From Lithobates sylvaticus (lineage: Eukaryota; Chordata; Amphibia; Anura; Ranidae), in assembly GCA_028564925.1 (NCBI GenBank), contig CM053034.1, positions 152,933,356-152,997,355 on the forward strand: 64,000 nt of DNA, read 5' to 3'. Position numbers and translations under genes: made by a program. Shown here piece by piece: positions 44,031 through 55,494 of the stretch. Each line of letters begins with the position of its first letter. Position 1 is the stretch's first letter. Below the pieces are notes generated by a model. The model did no database searches. It worked only from the letters and a program-made list of their open reading frames with translations, and was not told the origin of the DNA.

Positions 44031-44576
44031 CCTGACTGTAAAATAATTGATGTGTGCCCTGGGGTACAAAGGCTTTGCAAATTTCACCAGTTTCTCCAGT
44101 GTTGCCTTCCTCTTTATTTTGTTAGGACCCAGAATAAATGGCTAGTTATTTATCACAAATACTTGCCCATGTGTTTTACTTCAAAAAGCACAGTTTGTTT
44201 GTGAGTAGGCAGGTACATTTCAAAAATACTATGTTATACTATGTCAAATTAACACCAACACAAACCAACCTCCTTGAGGTTAAAAAATAAAAGATAATAA
44301 TGGTGTTGTGATAATTTGACACAAAACGAAAGAAAATATTATGGAGATCACTATAAAAAAAAAATAAAAAAAAATAGGAGACCTGGATAAAAAAAATAAA
44401 AAAAAACTCTAACCAAAAATTTCAAACAATATTATGGAGATCTGACGAAAAAAAAAAAAAAAAAACAATATTCATGAGATCACAAGAAATAATAAAGAAA
44501 TCAGTGTGTGAATATGAGCAGCAAAACAACTTCATTATTCTAGCATTCTAAAGAAGAAGAGAATGCGCTGCATTAA

Positions 44577-44986
44577 TGCCTTGTACAAACGGTTGGACAT
44601 TCCGACCACAAAATTCGTCTGATTTTTTCCGGCGGATTTTGGCCAAAACTTGTCTTGCATACACACGGTCGCACAAAGTTGTCTGAAAATTAGATCATTT
44701 GGAACGAGGTGACAAATAAAACGTACGACGGGACTACGTAGAGGCCAATAGCCAATAGCTTTCGTCTCGTCTTAGCATGCGTGGAACTGTGCGTCGGAAT
44801 TCGACACACATTCGGAAAAAGTCTGATCGGATTTTGTTGTCGGAAAATTTTAGATCCATCTCAAACTTTTTCCGTCGGAAATTCCGACGGAAAAAGACCG
44901 ATAGAGCCCACACATGATCGGATTTTCCGACAACATAATCCAAACCGACTTTTTCCGTCGGTATGTCCGACCATGTGTACAGGGCA
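44577..44986. mobile_element. Harbinger-like MITE nested in Harbinger
   Basis: Starts tgccttgtacaaacggttgg and ends ...catgtgtacagggca, with TTAA on both sides (44,573-44,576 and 44,987-44,990); the true duplication is TTA, TAA or TTAA. Aligning its flanks with 54,170-54,250 shows continuity of the host element, so it is a later insertion. Non-coding. Confidence 0.75.
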
Positions 44987-45301
44987 TTAAAGATTTCTAA
45001 ATTTGCAGCGTGATGAATGTGCTATCTCCACTATGAACGGTTGTTTTACAGACCGAGCGCTTCCATCTCGTACTTGATTCTGAGCATGCATGGAACTTTG
45101 TGCGTCGGAATTGTGTACACACTATCGGAATTTCCGAGAAGAGATTTTGTTGTCGGAAAATTTGAGATCCAGATCTAAAATTTTGTGTGATGGAAATTCC
45201 GATGGAAAATGTCCGATGGAGCCTACACACGGTCGGAATTTCCGACAAAAAGCTCCCATTGAACATTTTCCGTCGGAAAATCTGACCGTGTGTACGGGGC
45301 A

Positions 45302-46389
45302 TAACATTCATTCTGGGCTAGGAGCTCTACAACTTAGAGTTAAATGACTCCATGTTATTTCATGGTTTTCTTTCTTAATAGCCGTATAACTAAGCTTCTA
45401 CACGTGAGCGTCTTCACTGGTAAATATTTACAAAGAAGAAGAAATTCATCCCTCGCTGTGTCACAAAAGAAAACAGATGGCATCCGATGCATAAAGATGA
45501 AAACACACCATGTGCTTGAAAGTTGTCTGTGCTGCATATTGGAAGGCAGCTGAAGACAAGTAACAATGGAAACATGTCATACTAGTCTAAGTTTATCTAA
45601 TCATTACATAACACAACAATGCCTTGCCCTTTTCAAGTTTTCATAGTCATTCTGACATTGTTGTAAAACATTTCACATAAAGTTGGTTGTTCGTGTATAA
45701 AAAGTAAACTTTCATTACAAAAGGTCTACAAAGGGTCTAGTTAAATTTTTCCTGTATTTTTTCTAATACTGTGGTTTTCTATGATCAACAGTTCCATATA
45801 CTGTAGGTTGCCAAAATGTGGTATATTTTTCTAAAATACCTCAATCAGAAAATATACTGCATTTTAGCCACTAGATGGAGCTGACGATCATAGAAAGTCA
45901 TAGTATTAGAGGAAATATAGGAAAAATATGTGCTGCCTGCACAAATTCATCCAACAAATGTTTTAGAAATAAACTCCCAAGGGTCTATTAATCAATGTTT
46001 TCACTAAAGATTCACTAAAATTTTACCCAAAATTACCCTTGGTGGGTGAATCTTAAGTGAAAGTTGTGAGATCCTTGGGTAAAAACATTGATAAATAAAG
46101 CCCCAAGAATTTATAAAGTTGGTTACATTTATTTTTTGTCACAGTCGTCACTAGTGCTTCTGCCCCACATCTTTTGCAAGGTGGTCTGTATCTCGAGGCC
46201 GCAACGGCCCAAAACTTTTTTGTTTGTTACTGCAGTGCTTATGCTGGTGCTACAGTGCTTATGGCATTTACACTGCAGGGACACTCCTTCCTGCCTGACC
46301 CATAGGTAACCATGTTAAATGGACTGCAGTGCATATCTGCAAAACTGAAAATGCACTTACAAACACATAGGTGTGAACCAGGTCTAAAT
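45302..46389. other. No recognised gene
   Basis: Short frames only. Segments such as ccactagatggagctgacga and acgatcatagaaagtcatag look like worn repeats, but I cannot assign them. Candidate host non-coding DNA. Confidence 0.45.
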
Positions 46390-46790
46390 TTTTCTCTTCT
46401 TTGTTTTTTTACCTTCATGTATTCTATGCATGAAGGCAAAAAACGTTCTGTGTGCAGCAGCCCACCTAATACTTACCTGAGCCCCCTCTCGATCCAGCGT
46501 TGTCCAGGACTCATATTTCCTGATTGGCTTTTGGCAGCAGCAGGAGCCTGTCAATCACAGCCAGTGAGACAATCAAGAGACAGAGGGGGCGGGGCCAAAG
46601 CACAGCTCCGTGTGTGAATATAAACAAATAGCCACGGGTCAGGAGCATGCCTGCTTGGGTGCCCCCACAGCAAGCTTCTTTCTGTGGGGGCACCTGGCAG
46701 GAGGGAGGAGCAAGGAGCGCTGGTGTGTGACCCGAGAAGAGGAGTATCTGAGCTGCTCTGTGCAAAACCATTACACAGAGCAGGTAAGTA
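46390..46790. mobile_element. TTAA-associated element, family R, partial
   Basis: Matches the complete copy at 48,833-49,193 over ttttttaccttcatgtattc, cttacctgagcccc, agcagcaggagcc and cagagcaggtaagta. The left end is not clear. The right end is cut by the MITE beginning at 46,794. A cccccacagcaagcttcttt / ctgtgggggc hairpin is inside. Confidence 0.6.
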
Positions 46791-46793
46791 TAA

Positions 46794-47110
46794 TGCCGCA
46801 TACACACGATTGGACTTTCTGGCGGACTTGGTCAGGCGGACCCTAGTCCGGCGGACATTCCGATCCTGTGTAGGCTCCAGCGGACTTTTTCCTCCCAAAA
46901 GTCCACCGGACCTAGATTTGAAACATGTTTTAAATCTTCCCGCCGAAAGTCCGCCAGACCCAGTTCCTGTCAGGAAGTCCGCCCATCTGTATGCAGGTCC
47001 GACTGACTTTCGAAATGAACGGACTTGCCCACATACGGAGTAAAGTCCATTCATTTTGAACGTGACTCGAGGTACGACGGGACTAGAGAAGGAAGTGAAT
47101 CTCGCCAATT
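46794..47110. mobile_element. Harbinger-like MITE, right end missing
   Basis: Starts tgccgcatacacacgattgg after TAA. It belongs to a variant whose interior has gtccgccggac and ggcggactt motifs, as in 54,548-54,952 (aaagtccgtctgat). The right tip is absent where foldback copy 3 begins. Confidence 0.65.
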
Positions 47111-47136
47111 TAATCAGCGAGATTGACACCTTGCGA

Positions 47137-48335
47137 GCCCCGTCGCCTGGTATGGATTTTGAGGGTAACCCCCTATGCTGAAAAAACGGCGTGGGGTCCC
47201 CCCCAAAGTCCATACCAGACCCTTATCCGAACACGCAGCCCGGCCGGTCAGGAAAGGGGGTGGGGACGAGCGAGAGCCCGCCCCTCCTGAGCTGTACCAG
47301 GCCACATGCCCTCAATTTGGGGGGGGGGCGGGTGCTTTGGGGGTGGGGGCGCCCTGTCCACCTCAAAGCACCTTGTCCCCATGTTGATGAGGACAAGGGC
47401 CTCTTCCCGACAACCCTGGCCATTGGTTGTCGGGGTCTGCGGGCAGGGGGCTTATCGGAATCCGGGAGCCCCTTTAATAAGGGGGCCCCCAGATCCCGGC
47501 CCCCCCACCCTATGTGAATGTGTATGGGGTAAATGCTACCCCTACACATTCATCTATGGAAAAAAAAGTCTATAAAAAAACACACTAGACAGGTTTTTAA
47601 AGTAGTTTATTAGGCAGCTCCAGGGGTCTTCTTCCAACTTAGGGGGTCTCTCCACGCTTTCCGGCTTCTTCTCCTGCTCTCCGGTTGTTCTGCCAGGCTC
47701 CTCTGCTATCTTCTTCCAGCTCTTTCACTAGCGTTGGCCCGGGCTTCTGCTTCTTCTCCTTCTTCCTTCTTATCTGTAATGCGGTGGATACGCTGCGTGT
47801 CGACTTTTATAGGCATAAGGGGCGGGGTCACCGGGTGATGTCGACCTCCGATCCCGCCCTTTATGGCGTCACAGTCCCAGCGTGCCCCGGGACTGTGACG
47901 CCATAAGGGGAGGGGTCACCGCATTACAGCGGGAGAGAGCATCGTGTCAACATCGGAAGAAGAGAAGTAGACATCGGTGGCGTCGGCGACGAAGATGAAC
48001 CAGAAGCCCGGGCCAACGCTAGTAAAAGAGCTGGAAGAAGGTAGCAGAGGAGCCCGGCAGAACAACCCGAGAGCGGGAGAAGAAGCCGGAAAGCGCGGAG
48101 AGACCCCCGAAGTTGGAAGAAGACCCCCGGAGCTGCCTAATAAACTACTTTAAAAACCTGTCTAGTGTGTTTTTTATTGACTTTTTTCCATAGGTGAATG
48201 GGTAGGGGTACCATGTACCCCATAATCATTCACATAGGGTGGGGAGCTGGGATCTGGGGGCCCCCTTATTAAAGGGGGCTCCCGGATTCCAATAAGCCCC
48301 CCACCCGCAGACCCCGACAAAAAAATTGAGAACCA
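47137..48335. mobile_element. Palindromic foldback family F, copy 3
   Basis: The left half, centred near 47,880, is mirrored by the right half: cttattaggcagctcc.. and aaacacactagacagg recur as cctgtctagtgtgttt, and agggggcttatcgg recurs as complement. The arms are at least 450 bp. The left arm continues outward to cctggtatggattttgaggg at 47,148, matching copies 1 and 2. The right arm is cut at about 48,330 by a Tc1 end. No coding; GA-rich frames are composition. Confidence 0.8.
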
Positions 48336-48481
48336 TTTATCACTTTCCTTTTACTTCACAATTATGTGCCACTTTGTGTTGGTCTATCACATAAAATCCC
48401 AATAAAATACATTTACGTTTTTGGTTGTAACATGAGAAAATGTGGAAAATGTGGAAGTATGAATACTTTTTCAAGGCACTG
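48336..48481 (+). mobile_element. Tc1 right-end fragment
   Basis: Aaccatttatcactttcct, tgtgccactttgtgttggtc and tgaatactttttcaaggcac match the right inverted repeat of Tc1 copies 1 and 2 and end at ...cactg followed by TA. Only the end survives. Confidence 0.9.
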
Positions 48482-48828
48482 TAAATACAAATCTCTTTGC
48501 AAGTGGCAGCTTGAAACTTGATAGCTGCCTATTATGTATTTTGTATTTTGCCTATGTATTTATCCATTTGCCTGAAGTTCAGCTTAAACCTTATTGGCAC
48601 AGAGGGGGGAATGGGTGCTATTTGATTTAAATAAAATTGCAATAAATGCATTCATTTTATGCTAAAGGAGATACAACTAAGAACTTCTATGATGTATGCA
48701 GTAGTTTTTTTTCTGTTATGTTGGGAGCTTTTATTTGAAATAAGCCAATAGAATTCCAGTAACCCACCAGGCTCAGACAATGCACATCTTTACATCTTCC
48801 ACTCAGATGGATTCATTTTTAAAGTAGT
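48482..48828. other. No recognised gene
   Basis: Unassigned sequence between a Tc1 end and a family R copy. Confidence 0.5.
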
Positions 48829-48832
48829 TCTA

Positions 48833-49193
48833 AAGCCTAAACATTTTTTACCTTAATGTATTCCTTGCATTAATGTAAAAAATGTTGAGGTAGCTGTATG
48901 CACCCTCACCCTCCTTCCTTATGCTTACTTGAGTCCTCACTTGATCCAGCATTGTACCCATCTGTAGCGCCTCTCTCCCTTCACCCCATTCTCACAGACT
49001 TGGCTGAGAGCAGCAGGAGCCATTGGTGGAGTGAGCGCACAGGTGTGCTCCCATAGCAATTGGCTTGCTATGAGGGAACACCAAGAAGAGGGGGAGCCAG
49101 GAGCACCAGTGGCTGACCCAAGAAGAAGAGGTTTAGGGCCCCCTATCTGCAAATCCATTTCACAGAGCAGGTAAGTATGAACCTGTTTGTTAT
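48833..49193. mobile_element. TTAA-flanked MITE, family R, complete copy
   Basis: TTAA on the left at 48,829-48,832 and on the right at 49,194-49,197. Begins agtagttctaaagcctaaac and contains the ttttttaccttaatgta / tgcattaatgtaaaaaa hairpin and cacagagcaggtaagtatga. Non-coding. The right TTAA is shared with family P copy 2. Confidence 0.7.
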
Positions 49194-49197
49194 TTAA

Positions 49198-50601
49198 CCA
49201 CTTCCGTGCGATCGGTGCTTCCTGACAGGACATCATACGATGTCCAGTCAGGATGGGAAAGCCACATCCTGGCCACCATTTGTCTATAGGCCAGGCGGTG
49301 ACTTTCCCATCCTGACTGAACATCATATAACGTCCTGTTAGCAAGCGCCGCTCATGGGGCCTGCGCAGCAGCGCAATCTTTCACCGGCTGTGTCCACAGG
49401 ACACAGCTGATGACTGATCAGAGTACTGGCTTGCTGCTATGTGACCACCGTGACGAATCACAGCAGGTCACATGACAGTTCTACTCAATAGATGGCTTCC
49501 TTTCATGCTATCCATCGTGTACAATTGTGTTGCTAGACTGTTTTTGTCTGTTCATTGTCAATTTAATCACATGGTGCAGACAGGGCCAATCACAGCCCAT
49601 CTGTACCATGTGATTAGCTCTGACCAATCACAGATAATCACTACAAAACAGACGCTATGATTCAGTTTCATTCAGTAAAATACTTGCTTATAGCAATGTA
49701 CTGTAATTCACTGCTATAATCAAATATAATGTGTAAAAAATAAATAAAAAATCGTGATCACTTTCCCAGAGTAGTACAATGTTACTATGGTAACATTAAA
49801 TTGCTCTGGTCACAGCCTGTTAAAAAAATCCTAAAAAATAAATAAAATCTAATAACAAATGAAAAAAAAAATGATAACATGTTTTTTTTTTCGTACTCTC
49901 ACTAGTTGGTCTCCCTGATCACACCACACCAGTTATATGATGATGCTGTACTGTACTTGTTTTTTACTGTACATGTAAAAAAAAAAAAATAATAAATTTG
50001 TGAACATTTCGTTTTTTTTTTTTTTCCCCCAAATAATCATGACAAAAAATTCCAACTTCAAAAAACCTGCCATGCCTCTTACTAAATAATTTGGACTGTC
50101 TACTTTCCAAAAATTTGTAATTTGGGGGATATTTCTACAGTCCTGGCATTTTATGGCCTCAAGGAATGAGATAGTCCATCAGTACCTCAGGATTGATCCA
50201 TTTTCAGATATATACCATAGTTTGTGGACTCTATAACTTTCACACAGACTAAATAATGTACACTGATTTGGGTTACTTTCACCAAAGAAATGTAGCAGAA
50301 TACATTTTGGGCTAAATTTATGAAGGACAATTATTTATTTGCAAAATGTTATAATAGAAACGAAGAAAAACGTATTTTTTTCCAATATTGTCAGTCTTTT
50401 TTCATTTATTTAGCAAAAGATAAAAAACCCAGTGGTGAATAAATACCACCAAAATAAAGTTCTATTTGTGTGAACAAAATTATAAAAATTTAGTTTGGGT
50501 ACAGTGATTCATGACTTCAAAATTGTCAAAGTGCAACAGTACTGAAAACTGAAAATTGGCCTGGGCAGGAATGGGGTAAAAGTTCCTGGTATTGAAGTGG
50601 T
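49198..50601 (+). mobile_element. TTAA-flanked element, family P, copy 2
   Basis: Begins ccacttccgtgcgatcggtg after TTAA and ends ggtattgaagtggt before TTAA at 50,602-50,605. The right 250 bp parallel copy 1 (agtttgggtacagtgattca versus the same phrase near 4708). Internal cgacgtcc-type mirror pieces (gacatcatacgatgtccagt) are seen. No transposase. Confidence 0.75.
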
Positions 50602-50667
50602 TTAAAAATGAGTTTACACTCACTTTAATTGAGTTTGTTTAAGTTGTAACAAGTGGGATAATCTTAA

Positions 50668-51119
50668 AGCGGTAGTAAACCCGATGACATGTTTTTTTTT
50701 TTTTAGACACCTGTAAGGGAAAAGGCATAATGAGCTAGTATGCACCGCATACTAGCTCATTATGAAATACTTACCTTAGAACGAGGCGTCGGTAACTCAC
50801 CTGGTCCACGCCGAGGTCGCTGACATGTTGCCTCGGCGTGTCTTCCGGGTATCGCGACTCCATCGCTGTGAGTGGCTGGAGCCGCAATGTCGTCACTCCC
50901 GCGCATGCGCACGGGAGACTTCGTCCCGGCAGGGTTCGTATTCTGCCGCCTTTCAGCCGAGAATCCCCCGTGCGCATGCGCCGCTGCAGTCAGCGGCGTA
51001 TTGCACGGGGAATATCTCCTAAACCGTAAAGGTTTAGGAGATATTTTTTTTACCTACAGGTAAGCCTCATTATAGGCTTACCTGTAGGTAAAAGTCCAAA
51101 ATGTGACTTTACTTCCACT
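50668..51119 (+). mobile_element. TTAA-flanked MITE, family S
   Basis: TTAA at 50,664-50,667 and 51,120-51,123. The ends agcggtagtaaaccc and gactttacttccact are imperfect inverted repeats. Hairpins acctacaggtaagcc/ggcttacctgtaggt and ctcctaaacc/ggtttaggag are the same as in 4822-5240 and 61,635-61,813. Open frames inside are GC-rich shadows. Confidence 0.8.
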
Positions 51120-51233
51120 TTAAGGGCCAAGAACAAAACTACTCCACACCTTGTGTTGGGTGCCAGTATCTACTGACCTTGTTGTAGCCCCTGTCCACTA
51201 ATGTTTAGCACCTTTAGCCTGTTCTGTTGTTAA

Positions 51234-51450
51234 AGTGGCCGCAGCAGCGCTGTGATTGGCCGGAGCGGCGATACCCGGAAGTAACCTTCCGTGTATCTGT
51301 GGAGAGATGGCTGTGGCTGGAGGGGGAGACGAGGACGGCTTCAGGGGCCACGATCTAAGGTAAGTGATGCATAACGAGCTAGTATGCTAGTCATTATGGC
51401 TTTGTCTGCAGGTGGTTTTAAAAAAAAAAAAAACGGGTTTACAACCACTT
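51234..51450. mobile_element. TTAA-associated MITE, family S, short copy
   Basis: Begins after TTAA at 51,230-51,233 with agtggccgcagc, contains gctgtgattggccggagcgg and taacgagctagtatgctag, and ends acgggtttacaaccact. An internal deletion relative to the longer copies is likely. Confidence 0.6.
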
Positions 51451-52434
51451 TATTATAGACATATTTTTATGTTTTTTTTTGGGGTCTGGGAGCTGGAGGG
51501 GCCTTAACACCACAAGGGACGCAAAGGATTTAGCTCCACCAAAAAACTTTGAAGTTAGAATACAGGCAGCAAAAGCTTTCATTAATATTAGTTACAAATA
51601 CATTGTATAATATACAGCCAAATACTGAGCTATAAATCAAATATAGTAATAAAAGCCACATTTTAGGAAGTGTGAGAGAGCATTATAGTAACTTTGGGAA
51701 TTTCTGTGTAAGTAGCAAAATAAAGTCAGAGCCAAGAACAAATCTTGAAAAATATATGGTGCATATCCATAGAATATCTACAAGAAGATTATTCAAAGTA
51801 TCAAATCTCAATAGACTGTAGTAGTCCTTACTGTGCCAAGATCCTAAAAAAACATTAGTACAAAAAAACAAAAAGCAGCTTCCACTATATAAAACCAAAA
51901 GACACTGGCATGTTTAGTAGATTGCTGCAACTCAGTGACCATAAAATGTAGTGGTTTATAAAACCGTATAACATACAGTACACATTGAGCTAATATGTTG
52001 GCTCGTCAGACCCATATGAATTGTCATCAAACTTCAGAAGTAGATAAATAATGCAACTTATTTCGTTTATTTTAGGACTTACCTATAACCCATTGCTTCA
52101 CATTCCACACATTGTCACTACTAGGGATGAGGTTTGGGTCCACTGCTACCAGGGGTTTGAAGTGAATCCTGCCGGTTTGGTAAATTTTTGTGCAGATATG
52201 GACAAAAATCTGGGATTACTTTTTTTTAAAACATAATGCGCCACACGACCTTGGATCTATGAGCAACAGACTTTAGAAGGGCCAGTAAGAGACTTCTGGA
52301 TAAGCCAACTTTCTCATTATACAAGAGGGAACACAGAACAACTATTGTGCCAGTGTATTGGAAGTTGCTGTAGGGAAATGATAGGGAAAGCTGACATACT
52401 GCATAGGGAAAGATTGGGGTTGGTTCGAAAACTG
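51451..52434. other. No recognised gene
   Basis: AT-rich sequence with a 71-codon minus frame of no recognised family. At 52,131 ctagggatgaggtttgggtc resembles the other tip of a foldback-type element, but nothing joins it. Confidence 0.45.
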
Positions 52435-53175
52435 TACTCTAATTAGTATAAATACAGCTGATCTGTGAAGCCCTCAAAGGTTTGTTAAAGAACCTTAGTG
52501 AACAAACAGAATCACGAAGGCAAAGGAACACATCAGACAGGTCAGGGATAAAGTTGTGGAGAATTTTAAAGCACAGTTAGGTTATAAAAAAAATATTCCA
52601 AGCTTTGAACATCTCACGGAGAACTGTTTAATCCATCATCTGAAAATGGAAAGAGTATGGCACAACTGCAAACCTACCAAGACATGGCCATCCACCTAAA
52701 CTGACAGGCCGGGCAAGGAGAGCATTAATCAGAGAAGCAGAAGAGGCCCATGGTAACTCTGGGGAAGCTGCAGAGATCCACAGCTCAGGTGGGAGAATCT
52801 GTCCACAGGACAACTATTAGTCGTGCACTCCACAAATCTGGCCTTTATGGAAGAGTGGCAAGAAGAAAGCCATTGTTGAAAAAAAGCCATAAGAAGTTGA
52901 GTTTGCAGTTTGCGAGAAGCCATGTGGGGGACACAGCAAACATGTGGAAGAAGGTGCTCTGGTCAGATGAGACCAAAATTGAACTTTTTGGCCTAAAAGC
53001 AAAACGCTATGTGTGGCAGAAAAGTAATACTGCATATCACCATGAACACACCATCCCCACCTTGAAACATGGTTGTGGCAGCATCATGTTGTGGGGATGC
53101 TATTCTTCAGCAGGGACACGGAAGCTGGTCAGAGTTGATAGGAAGATGGATGAAGCCAAATACAGGGCAATCTTA

Positions 53176-54529
53176 AGCCTTGTACACACGATCAGATTTT
53201 CCGCAGACAAAACCTCAGACTTTTGTCCGAAGGTTTGTGCCTGGATTTTGGCTTGCATACAAACTGCAAGGAATTGTCGGCCAACAAACACGAACGTACT
53301 GACGTACTACGTGTTTTTTCAGCTCTTTAGCACCACCCTTTACGCTCCTTCTCCTAATTTCGTGTTAATAGAAGTTTGGTAAATGTTGATTCATGCTTTT
53401 CATTTTGCGCTTTTCATTTAGCACTTTTCAGTTTGCGCTTTTTCATTTCGTGCCATTCGTCAACCAGACATGTTAGGGAATCAGAGGAGATAACGTGTAG
53501 TTCATTATTTGCCTTGGAGTTATTGCTTTGACCCAAGTCCAGTCCAGGAACAGGAGGAGGAGGAGTTCTTGGACCAAAAATTGGTTGCTTTATTAATCGT
53601 GACCAATTATGTCATATGCCTTTGCTGCGGAGAATAATCCAGATGATTTTCAGAATTATCTCCGGATGATGGACCCCTGCTTTCACCAACTCTTGGCATT
53701 GTTGACCCCCTATATTAAGAAGCAGGACACATGCATGAGGATTTTATTTTATTTCTTGGTTGAATAATGATTTGATTTGGTATATTTTCTATATTTTTGG
53801 ATGCATAGAATGCACTTTTTGGTTAAGTTCTATTGGCAGATAGAATGTCTAATTTTATTTGTTTTTTTTTTAATGCACATTAAAAAAACTGTGTAGAATA
53901 ATACTTGGCTATGTGTTTTACTTCAAATGACAGTTTGGGAGTCGGCAGTTACATAAATAAATACAATGTAAAATTGACAAGGGACACCAACATAGTTGTA
54001 TCTTTGATCTTAAAAACTATGGCATAATGGTGTTGTGGTAACTTGCCAAAAAAAAAAAAAAAAAAAAGAAAAGCATAATAATATTCTTGATATCACTAGA
54101 AAAAAGAGCCTTTGAAAATTTGTTTGCAATAACTCCATCAGTATCACCAGCAAAGCAGCTTCATTATTATCCCATTAAAGAAGAAGAGAATTGTGCGCTG
54201 CATTTCGGGATTTTATAATTTGCCACGTCACGAATGTTAATTCTCCATTACGAACGTTAGTTTACAAGACCGACCACTTCTTGCTCATCCTTGCTTCTGA
54301 GCATGTGTATTTGTACTTTGGACTTTTGTCCGACGGATTTGTGTACACACGCTCGGAAAATCCGACAACAGATATTTGTCTGCGAAAAATTAAAAAACCT
54401 GCTATCCAACATTCGTCCGTGGAAAATCCGATAACAATTGTCCGATGGACAAACAAACGGTCGTATTTTCCGCCAACAGCCTGTCATCACACAATTCATG
54501 TCGGAAAATCTGATCGTGTGTAGGAGGCT
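53176..54529 (+). mobile_element. PIF/Harbinger deletion derivative
   Basis: TTA duplication at 53,173-53,175 and 54,530-54,532. Ends agccttgtacacacgatcag and ctgatcgtgtgtaggaggct form inverted repeats of 28 bp or more. It contains a piece of HARBI1-type transposase on the left and, on the right, the non-coding 3' region that also occurs at 44,100-45,300. The middle of the parent element is missing. It therefore links the short tgcc...ggca MITEs of this window to Harbinger. Confidence 0.8.
53520..53750 (+). pseudogene. Harbinger transposase, N-terminal remnant
   Basis: One frame reads DPSPVQEQEEEEFLDQKLVA; the next reads NPDDFQNYLRMMDPCFHQLL then ALLTPYIKKQDTCMR. The phrase YLRM(D)..F..LL.L..P.I.KQDT.MR is a conserved N-terminal block of HARBI1-type transposases. 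At least one frameshift separates the pieces. The DDE catalytic core is absent, consistent with an internal deletion. Confidence 0.8.
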
Positions 54530-54547
54530 TTAGAAGAAAACCTATTA

Positions 54548-54952
54548 TGCCTTGTACACAAGAACAGACTTTTCTACGGACTGAATTCTGTTGGACTTTT
54601 CTACAGACTTTCGATGGACTTCCATCAAAGCGGACTTGTCTACACACAATCACACCAAAGTCCGACGGATTTGACCGTGATGACGTACGACCGGACTAGA
54701 ATAAGGAAGTTCTTAGCCAGTAGCCAATAGCTGCCCTAGCGTCGGTTTTCTTCCGTCGGACTAGCATACAGACAAACAAATTTTTCGACTGACTTGAGTC
54801 CGTCGGAAAGATTTGAAACATGTTCTAAATCTAAAGTCCGTCTGATTTTTCGACAGCAAAGTTCCGATGAAGCCCACACACGGTCGAATTGTCCAACGGA
54901 TTCGTTCCATCGGACCTTTGCTGTTGAAAAGTCCGGCCATGTGTACACGGCA
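54548..54952. mobile_element. Harbinger-like MITE, variant with gtccg motifs
   Basis: TTA at 54,545-54,547 and 54,953-54,955. Starts tgccttgtacacaagaacag and ends ...tgtgtacacggca. The interior (ctaaagtccgtctgat, agtccgtcggaaag) differs from the MITE in Tc1 copy 1, though both sit at the same transposase position. Non-coding. Confidence 0.8.
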
Positions 54953-55494
54953 TTAGAGTCTGCAAAAGACTTGAGACTGGAGTGGCGGTTCACCTTCCAG
55001 CAAGATAACGACCCTAAACAAACAGCCAGAGCTACAATGGAATGGTTTAGATCAAAGCATATTCATGTGTTAGAATGGCCCAGTCAAAGTCCAATTGAGA
55101 ATCTGTGGCAAGACCTGAAAATTGCTGTTCACAGGCGCTCTCAATCCAATCTGACAGAGCTTGAGCTATTTTGCAAAGATGAATGGGCAAACATGTCACT
55201 CTCTAGATAGTCAAAGCTGGAAGAGACATCCCTAAAAAGAATTGCAGCTGTAATTGCAATGGAAGGTGGTTCTACTATTGACTCAGGGGAGCTGAATACA
55301 AATGCACACCACACTTTTTACATATTTATATGTAAACATTTTTGAAAAACATTTATCATTTACCTTCAAATTCACAATTATGTGCCACTTTGTGTAGGTC
55401 TATCACATAAAATCCCAATAAAAGACATTTACCTTTTTGGTATGACAAAATGTGGAAAATTTCAAGGGTATGAATACTTTTTCAAGGCACTGTA

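Larger units (their letters stand above)
43346..45301 (+). mobile_element. PIF/Harbinger transposon fossil, right part
   Basis: Contains a MADF-type ORF remnant (see next entry) and a 3' region that matches the right part of the element at 53,176-54,529 (tgtgttttacttcaaa, then aatggtgttgtg, then agaagaagagaat). It ends at 45,301 with the family's tip ...tgtgtacggggca followed by TAA. The left end is missing at the junction with the gypsy fossil. A MITE of the same kin sits inside at 44,577-44,986. Confidence 0.7.
52600..55210 (+). pseudogene. Tc1 transposase, interrupted
   Basis: DNA-binding remains at 52,600-52,745 (frameshifted relative to what follows). The long piece from 52,750 reads LQRSTAQVGESVHRTTISRA, then MWKKVLWSDETKIELFGLKA and GSIMLWGCYSSAGTRKLV. 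After the inserts it continues DNDPKQTARATMEWF and SQSPIENLW. Four residues (DLNP) present in copy 1 are missing before IENLW, so D-to-E spacing is 30 rather than 34. With two insertions the gene is dead. Confidence 0.85.
52435..55492 (+). mobile_element. Tc1-like DNA transposon, copy 2, with two nested insertions
   Basis: The body begins near 52,435 (taaatacagctgatctgtga) without a recognisable left inverted repeat. The right end tgaatactttttcaaggcac-tg is intact and followed by TA at 55,493. Harbinger-type inserts at 53,176-54,529 and 54,548-54,952 separate transposase pieces. Same family as copy 1. Non-functional. Confidence 0.85.
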
